From NCBI RefSeq assembly GCF_001274725.1, contig NZ_LGUF01000007.1, forward strand, positions 2,775,710 through 2,839,709: a stretch of 64,000 bases of DNA. Reading direction: 5' to 3'. This stretch comes from Sporosarcina globispora (GTDB taxonomy: Bacteria > Bacillota > Bacilli > Bacillales > Cytobacillaceae). Shown here in pieces: positions 59,208 through 64,000 of this stretch. How positions within the stretch are numbered: position 1 is the stretch's first letter; every line of letters starts with the position of its first letter. The translations under genes and the position numbers were made by a program. The notes below the pieces were generated by a model. That model did no database searches. It saw only the letters and a program-made list of their open reading frames with translations, and was not told the origin of the DNA.

Positions 59208-59948
59208 ATGATTCAAGCAATCGATCGTGCGATGCATATTATTCAAATTTTAATTTCTAATCCACATAAACGGGAGTGGGGTATAACCGAATTAGCAGAA
59301 CAAACAGACCTTGCAGTAAGTACGATCCACCGCTTGCTAAGTTCGTTAATGGAACATGGACTTGTGATGCAAAATCCTGGAACAAAATATTATCGAGTAG
59401 GTTTCCTATGGATGCAGATTGGGTTACAGGTACTAGACAGCATCGATTTTCGTACGGCGGCCCGTCCGATAATGGAGAATTTAGCAATGGATGTGGAAGA
59501 AAGCATTTATTTAAATATTCAGGACGGATCCCATGGGATAACGATTGAAATTGTTGATAGTCCGCAAAAGGTTCGTATTGCTGAAACACTTGGTACTCGT
59601 ATTCCGTTAACAATTGGTGCGCCCAATAAAGCGATATTATCTTTTCTTAAAGAGGATGAAAGAGATCAAATTTTCAATAAGCAGGAACTTCCAGTTGAAA
59701 AGAGGGAGGAATTGCGGCTGCAAATTGCCGAAATCACCTCTGCTGGTTATGCTATTAGTGAGGGTGAACGGACAAAAGGAACTGCTTCTGTATCAGCTCC
59801 CGTCTTTGGATATGCAGACAAGGTGTTAGCTTCAGTAAGTATAAATGCCCCAAGCTTCCGTTTTACTAAGGATCGACTACCTCTTTTGATCGAAAAAGTA
59901 AAATATGCGGCTCAAGAAATTTCCTTAAAGATTGGGAAGTTTCATTAG
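59208..59948 (+). CDS. IclR-family transcriptional regulator
   Basis: The 246-residue protein has an N-terminal winged helix (WGITELAEQTDLAVSTIHRLLSSLMEHGLV, about 24-53) and a C-terminal IclR effector domain with TLGTRIPLTIGAPNKAIL, ISEGERTKGTASVSAPVFGYADKVLASVSINAP. The ATG at 59208 follows AGGGGA; a frame open from 59133 covers the promoter. The effector is unknown. Matching palindromes before the symporter and the RocB-like gene suggest that it controls both. Confidence 0.9.
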   Translation: MIQAIDRAMHIIQILISNPHKREWGITELAEQTDLAVSTIHRLLSSLMEHGLVMQNPGTKYYRVGFLWMQIGLQVLDSIDFRTAARPIMENLAMDVEESIYLNIQDGSHGITIEIVDSPQKVRIAETLGTRIPLTIGAPNKAILSFLKEDERDQIFNKQELPVEKREELRLQIAEITSAGYAISEGERTKGTASVSAPVFGYADKVLASVSINAPSFRFTKDRLPLLIEKVKYAAQEISLKIGKFH

Positions 59949-59971
59949 TACATGAAAAGTGAATATGAGAG

Positions 59972-60006
59972 AATCCCTTAGCGTTTTGCTAAAGGGATTT
60001 TTTTGT
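59972..60006 (+). terminator. Terminator after the iclR-family gene
   Basis: AATCCCTTAGC pairs with GCTAAAGGGATT (one bulge) around TTTT, followed by TTTTTGTT. Confidence 0.9.
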
Positions 60007-60173
60007 TGGGAAAATTCTTTATTTATAAGCGAAAGTGGTGCCGTAGGACCACTTTGGATGACTCATTGCCTTTTTTTTCTAAGGATACCTTTTTTAGAAA
60101 AATGATTATAAAAATGGATGACAAAATGGCCAGAATGGCTTATATTTTAGGTAGATAATAAAAATAGAAAATG

Positions 60174-60193
60174 ATTCCGTAATGTGGAAAGTG
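60174..60193. promoter_or_regulatory. Candidate IclR-type operator 2 (TTCC-N7-GGAA)
   Basis: ATTCCGTAATGTGGAAAGTG has the same arms and spacing as the site at 57612. It ends 22 bases before the RocB-like start codon, overlapping where a repressor would block initiation. Confidence 0.6.
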
Positions 60194-60215
60194 ATAAAAA
60201 TAAGGAGTGATTGTG

Positions 60216-61895
60216 ATGTATCGTCAACTTAAAACAATGGAAATTCCTGCACAAGTGGAATGGATCACACGGCATTTAGTTGGAATTGAAACTGTTAACG
60301 GAACGGAGGGTGAAGCCAAAATAGCAGATACGCTTAAAGGAATCTTACAGAGCTTCCCGTACTTTCAGGAAAATCCGCATTTGGTTTGGGAACAAGCTGT
60401 ACCGAATGATTCGGTTGGCAGGAAAAATATCTTTGCTTTAGTTAAGGGACAGTGTGCATCCAATAAAACGATTATCTTTCATTCCCATATTGATACGGTA
60501 GGAATCGAAGATTTTGGACATTTAAAATCAAACGCTTTGAACCCAGATGTTTTAGAAGCGTTTTTTAAAACCTATGAAATCGACAAGGAAGTACAAGCAG
60601 ATGCTCAATCTGGGTACTGGCTGTTTGGTAGAGGGTCAGTTGATATGAAAAGCGGAGCAGCTGTTCATCTAGCAAATGTTCTTTATTTTACGGAACATTT
60701 GGAAGGGCTTTCGGGGAATATTCTATTGATGTTTAATCCTGATGAAGAGAGCCAACACAAAGGAGTTCTATCCGCTATTTCAGAATTAAAACGTTTGCAG
60801 GACGAACTTGGTTTAGCCTATGTATCGGCTATTAATGATGATTTCATTACCCCTCTTTATGATGGAGACCCGCACCGCTACATTTATACAGGAGCTGCTG
60901 GTAAAGTTCTGCCTAGCTTCTATATTTATGGCCGTGAATCACATGTGGGGGACACATTATCAAGCCTTGACCCAAACTTTATTGCAGCCGAAATCACGCG
61001 CCGAATCCATAATAATATGGATCTAGCGGAAAATATTGAAGGAGAATTGACTCTTCCTCCAACATGCTTGCAGCAGAGGGATAATAAAGAATTTTATACG
61101 GTTCAAACGGCTACAAGCAGCTATCTGTATTTTAATTATTTCCTATATGAATCCACTCCAAAAGAAGTGCTTGAAAAGCTGACGGCAATCGCTAAGGAAG
61201 CTTGCTTAGATGCACAGTATCATTTTTATAAGCAGTATCAAGCGTTTCTAAGCAGAACAGGTTTGCCGGGAAAGGAGCTTTCATGGTATGTAGAAGTAAC
61301 CAATTTGGCTGACTTTATGAAGGAGTTACAGGATAAGGGCATTCCGGTGTTTGAAACAGCGAGAAAAGTTCAACAAGCCAATACAGAGATGGAAGCAAGG
61401 GAGCTTTGCTTTAGAATTGTGGAAGAATTGCAGAATTTAGATCCTGAGAAAAAACCAAGGGTGATCATTTTCTTCGCACCGCCGTATTTGCTACATAACT
61501 ATTTAAATGAAGGAAATGAGAGAGATGCCTCTTTATTAAGGTCTATAGAGAAAGTATTAACAATAACGGAGCAGGAGACAGGCGAGAAATTTGCTCTGAA
61601 AAAATTCTTCCCTTATTTAGCAGATGGGAGCTTCCTTTCATTACATGAAACAAATGAGGAGCTTAGCGCCTTGCTTCATAATCTGCCGGAGTGGGAGTCC
61701 ATTTATCCTGTTCCAGTGGACTGTATACGGCAGCTCAATATTCCTTCCATCAATATCGGTGTTTATGGAAAAGACGGGCATAAATGGACTGAACGAGTCT
61801 ATAAGCCATACACATTCCATGTTTTGCCGGAACTGATTCGCAAGGCGACTATAGAGATGTTGGAACAGGAGGAAGGGGTTTTGTTGGCTGTGTAG
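60216..61895 (+). CDS. rocB: RocB-like M20-family peptidase
   Basis: The 559-residue protein resembles Bacillus RocB (arginine utilisation, about 566 residues): WITRHLVGIETVNGTEGEAKIADTL at the N-terminus, HSHIDTVG with the first metal His and Asp, GRGSVDMKSGAA with the bridging Asp, LLMFNPDEESQHKG with the catalytic Glu pair, and GKDGHKWTERVYKPY near the C-terminus. It probably hydrolyses an amino-acid amide or small peptide in the cytosol. AAGGAG lies eight bases before ATG 60216. The operator palindrome just upstream places it under the neighbouring IclR protein. RocB's exact reaction is not established. Confidence 0.85.
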   Translation: MYRQLKTMEIPAQVEWITRHLVGIETVNGTEGEAKIADTLKGILQSFPYFQENPHLVWEQAVPNDSVGRKNIFALVKGQCASNKTIIFHSHIDTVGIEDFGHLKSNALNPDVLEAFFKTYEIDKEVQADAQSGYWLFGRGSVDMKSGAAVHLANVLYFTEHLEGLSGNILLMFNPDEESQHKGVLSAISELKRLQDELGLAYVSAINDDFITPLYDGDPHRYIYTGAAGKVLPSFYIYGRESHVGDTLSSLDPNFIAAEITRRIHNNMDLAENIEGELTLPPTCLQQRDNKEFYTVQTATSSYLYFNYFLYESTPKEVLEKLTAIAKEACLDAQYHFYKQYQAFLSRTGLPGKELSWYVEVTNLADFMKELQDKGIPVFETARKVQQANTEMEARELCFRIVEELQNLDPEKKPRVIIFFAPPYLLHNYLNEGNERDASLLRSIEKVLTITEQETGEKFALKKFFPYLADGSFLSLHETNEELSALLHNLPEWESIYPVPVDCIRQLNIPSINIGVYGKDGHKWTERVYKPYTFHVLPELIRKATIEMLEQEEGVLLAV

Positions 61896-61995
61896 GGGAC
61901 GGGATGTAGTAGTGCTTGAGCGTTACTACCTTACAGTGGACAGTATATATAAATCCTATTTTTCTCTTAATATCAGAACAATTTCATAAACATGT

Positions 61996-62088
61996 CTAGA
62001 AGCGGTTGTATTAGTTGGGGTGAGTGGATCTGGAAAAAGTACGATGTTACGCTGTTTTAACTTTGCGGCTAAGGAGACGAATTTATGA
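61996..62088 (+). pseudogene. Remnant of an amino-acid ABC transporter ATPase
   Basis: One frame reads LEAVVLVGVSGSGKSTMLRCFNFAAKETNL before a TGA. The core SGSGKSTMLRCFN is the Walker A region of GlnQ/TcyC-type ATPases, but nothing of the signature or Walker B follows. The stop overlaps the start of the GNAT gene by four bases, and the AAGGAG of that gene lies inside the remnant. No open frame extends it upstream. It is a deletion scar of a lost amino acid importer. Confidence 0.75.
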
Positions 62089-62906
62089 GTCTGGAATTTA
62101 CATATAAATATATTGATGACAGTAGTGAATTAACGGGAATTGCTGATATTCAATCATTGGTTTGGGGGGAAGATGGTGTTATACCAATTCCACTGATGGT
62201 TGCAACAATCAATAGTGGTGGAAATGCTATTGCAGCTATTGAGAAAAACAGTGATAAAATAGTAGGGTTTTGCTATGGGTTTCCTGGGATGGACCGAAAA
62301 CGAAAACCATTTATCTATTCACATATGTTAGCGATTCACCCAGATTACCGTAATGCCGGAATTGGGAAACAATTAAAACTTGCACAAAGACAGTGGGCGC
62401 TTGACTATGGATATGATCAAATAAAATGGACGGTTGATCCGCTGGAAATTCGTAATGGGTATTTGAATCTTAATAAATTAGGTGGAGTCGTAAATACATA
62501 TCTTCCTGATTACTATGGAACCATGACAGACAAAATTAATAATGGCATCCGATCCGACCGTTTATTACTCGAATGGAATCTTGATTCCGGTCGGGTGAAT
62601 CAGGCATTAGGTATCAAGAAAAAAGTCGAAAATTTTTGGCATACATATCGCTCGATCCTTCATTGGACGGGTTCAGAAAATGCACCCATACCTGAAACAA
62701 GCTTTGAAATTCAAGATGAACAGGGATTTCTTTTAGCCATTCCAAAGGAAATTCAGCGTATAAAAGAAATAAACACTGAATTGGTAAAAGAATGGAGAAT
62801 CATAACAAGAGAGATCATGATGTCGGCATTTAAAGCTGGTTATTCTCTTGTCGGGGTTATTCGACCGGAGACTGGCTTAAATTATTATGTTTTTGAAAAA
62901 CAATAA
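62085..62906 (+). CDS. GNAT-family acyltransferase (COG3375-like)
   Basis: The 273-residue protein has a GNAT core with SHMLAIHPDYRNAGIGKQLKLAQRQWAL (acetyl-CoA loop, about 85-110) and KWTVDPLEIRNGYLNLNKLGGVVNTYLPDYYG, a hallmark of COG3375 proteins, followed by a C-terminal extension of about 110 residues. It begins in the ABC ATPase remnant. Together with the M20 amidohydrolase that follows, it recalls the acetylation-deacetylation pairs (YxeL/YxeP) used for modified amino acids in Bacillus. Substrate is unknown. Confidence 0.83.
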   Translation: MSLEFTYKYIDDSSELTGIADIQSLVWGEDGVIPIPLMVATINSGGNAIAAIEKNSDKIVGFCYGFPGMDRKRKPFIYSHMLAIHPDYRNAGIGKQLKLAQRQWALDYGYDQIKWTVDPLEIRNGYLNLNKLGGVVNTYLPDYYGTMTDKINNGIRSDRLLLEWNLDSGRVNQALGIKKKVENFWHTYRSILHWTGSENAPIPETSFEIQDEQGFLLAIPKEIQRIKEINTELVKEWRIITREIMMSAFKAGYSLVGVIRPETGLNYYVFEKQ

Positions 62907-62998
62907 AATTAAGTATAGGTAATAAAGATAGTAAAAACTAGTCAGCTTTAAGTTTTAGAAAAAGAGATTTAATGTACTAAATGTAGTGAAAATCTTAA

Positions 62999-63026
62999 GA
63001 TTCCCAATTTATATAAAGGGAATTTT
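62999..63026 (+). terminator. Weak hairpin between the GNAT and amidohydrolase genes
   Basis: ATTCCC and GGGAAT form a short stem around a 12-base AT-rich loop, followed by TTTTCG. It is short and may not terminate strongly. Confidence 0.35.
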
Positions 63027-63044
63027 CGATTAGGAGGAGTTAAA

Positions 63045-64000
63045 GTGATTCCATACACAGTGGATTTGCTTAATGAAAAAATGGGATTGATCTTCAACTA
63101 TCTTCATGAAAATCCTGAGATTAGTTGGGAAGAGGTGAACACAACGAACTATTTACGGGAACTTTTAGAACAAGAAGGTTGCCGCATTAAAACATTTAAT
63201 GATTGTACAGGATTAATTGCGGAAATTGGCAATGGGAACCCAATCGTTTCAATTCGCGCAGATATGGATGCGTTGTGGCAAGAAGTGGATGGAGAATTTA
63301 CCGCAAATCATTCGTGTGGCCATGATGCGCATATGGCAATGGTGATTGGAGCGATGTATTTACTCCAGAAGGAACCATTAAATGGAACGATACGCTTCAT
63401 CTTTCAGCCGGCTGAGGAAAAAGGCAAGGGAGCATTGAAAATGGTTGAGAAAAATGTCATCGATGGTGCCGAATTTTTATTTGGTGTCCATTTACGTCCG
63501 ATTCAAGAACTAGTACATGGGCAAGCTACATCATCAATTATACATGGTGCAGTCCGTTGTATTGAGGGAAATATTATTGGTGATGATTTTCATGCAGCAC
63601 GTCCGCATCTCGGTGCTAATTCAATAGACGTTGGTAGTACGATTTCAAAAATGTTAAAGGAAATTCATCTAAATCCGGCTGTACCTTATTCGGTTAAAAT
63701 GACAAAGTTCCAAGCCGGAGGAAAAAATTCAAATATTATTCCAGGGAATGCACAATTTAGTATCGATATAAGAGCGCAAGAAAATGAATTAATGAGTGAG
63801 ATACAAGAAAAAATTGATGGGATTATTCAAGCAGTGAAGGTCATGTATAAAGTGGATATTGATTATCAAGTTTGCTCTGATATACCTGCTGCTGTTCAAA
63901 ATAAAAAGGCCCAAACCCTAATGCAAAAAGCAATTGAGAATGTTTTAGGGACGGAATGCTTTGTTCCCCCTATCCAAACAACGGGGGGCGATGACTTCCA
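63045..64000 (+). CDS. M20-family amidohydrolase/aminoacylase, cut by the window end
   Basis: The frame is open from GTG 63045 (AGGAGG seven bases upstream) to the window edge, giving 318 residues. It has IRADMDALWQE, HSCGHDAHMAMVIGAMYLL with the metal Cys-His pair, FIFQPAEEKGKGALKMVE with the catalytic Glu pair, VHLRPIQ and a dimerisation domain beginning near residue 180. This is the IAA-amino-acid hydrolase/N-acyl-amino-acid amidohydrolase type (YxeP, AbgB relatives). The C-terminal metal ligand lies beyond the window. It likely removes an acyl group from an amino acid derivative. Confidence 0.85.
   Translation, partial: MIPYTVDLLNEKMGLIFNYLHENPEISWEEVNTTNYLRELLEQEGCRIKTFNDCTGLIAEIGNGNPIVSIRADMDALWQEVDGEFTANHSCGHDAHMAMVIGAMYLLQKEPLNGTIRFIFQPAEEKGKGALKMVEKNVIDGAEFLFGVHLRPIQELVHGQATSSIIHGAVRCIEGNIIGDDFHAARPHLGANSIDVGSTISKMLKEIHLNPAVPYSVKMTKFQAGGKNSNIIPGNAQFSIDIRAQENELMSEIQEKIDGIIQAVKVMYKVDIDYQVCSDIPAAVQNKKAQTLMQKAIENVLGTECFVPPIQTTGGDDF

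Overview
The window comes from a spore-forming member of the Bacillaceae (Bacillus sensu lato, of the Cytobacillus/Mesobacillus type). The evidence is AGGAGG-type ribosome binding sites, frequent TTG/GTG starts, moderate GC, a sporulenol-synthase-type cyclase, YppC, YcgG and YwaF homologues, and a heterocycloanthracin-type bacteriocin locus. The species cannot be assigned from sequence alone. No rRNA, tRNA, intact insertion sequence, prophage or CRISPR array was seen.

Layout. 1-4.1 kb: an HssRS-like two-component system with a small membrane protein, a decayed MMPL/RND exporter and a DUF421 protein. 4.1-6 kb: a YcgG-like gene followed by a strictly 52-bp-periodic repeat array. 6-8.8 kb: YwaF-like membrane protein, HD-domain phosphohydrolase and a DeoR-family regulator. 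9-12 kb: two Tat-exported metallophosphoesterases and tatA. 12.3-24.4 kb: a complete C-P lyase phosphonate locus with a PHP phosphoesterase, a hexapeptide acyltransferase, PhnF, PhnGHIJK-M-L and the PhnD-C-E-E transporter. PhnP is absent and the PHP protein is the likely substitute. The 9-24 kb stretch reads as a phosphorus-scavenging island: outside the membrane phosphoesterases release phosphate, inside it C-P bonds are cleaved.

24.6-36.6 kb: a catabolic cluster with a peptide/opine-type ABC importer, two TIM-barrel sugar isomerase/epimerase-like proteins, a Gfo/Idh/MocA dehydrogenase, a ROK regulator, a Rhizobium-type (class 3) asparaginase and CutC. I infer uptake and breakdown of a sugar-amino-acid-like conjugate; the substrate is unknown. 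36.7-44.2 kb: a Cof-type HAD phosphatase, a GNAT fragment, a small acidic lipoprotein, a MutS2-like ATPase without Smr domain, a flavin amine oxidase and an NhaC-type antiporter.

44.3-50.3 kb: a thiazole/oxazole-modified peptide (heterocycloanthracin family) locus with precursor, ThiF/RRE-like protein, YcaO cyclodehydratase and SagB-type dehydrogenase. 50.3-50.9 kb: a second, diverged 52/104-bp repeat array. 51-57.3 kb: sporulenol-synthase-like cyclase, YppC-like DUF2515 protein, small ORFs, DUF2087 regulator, GIY-YIG protein and an exported protein. 57.7-64 kb: AGCS amino acid symporter, IclR regulator, RocB-like M20 peptidase, an ABC ATPase remnant, a GNAT protein and an M20 amidohydrolase cut by the window end; two matching TTCC-N7-GGAA palindromes and a perfect cre site suggest IclR and CcpA control.

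The least explained signal is non-coding: two families of strictly spaced intergenic tandem repeats (52-bp monomers at about 5 and 50 kb; 20-bp TATCGGTCA monomers at about 12 and 30 kb), each occurring twice and each showing an alternating A/B dimer structure.
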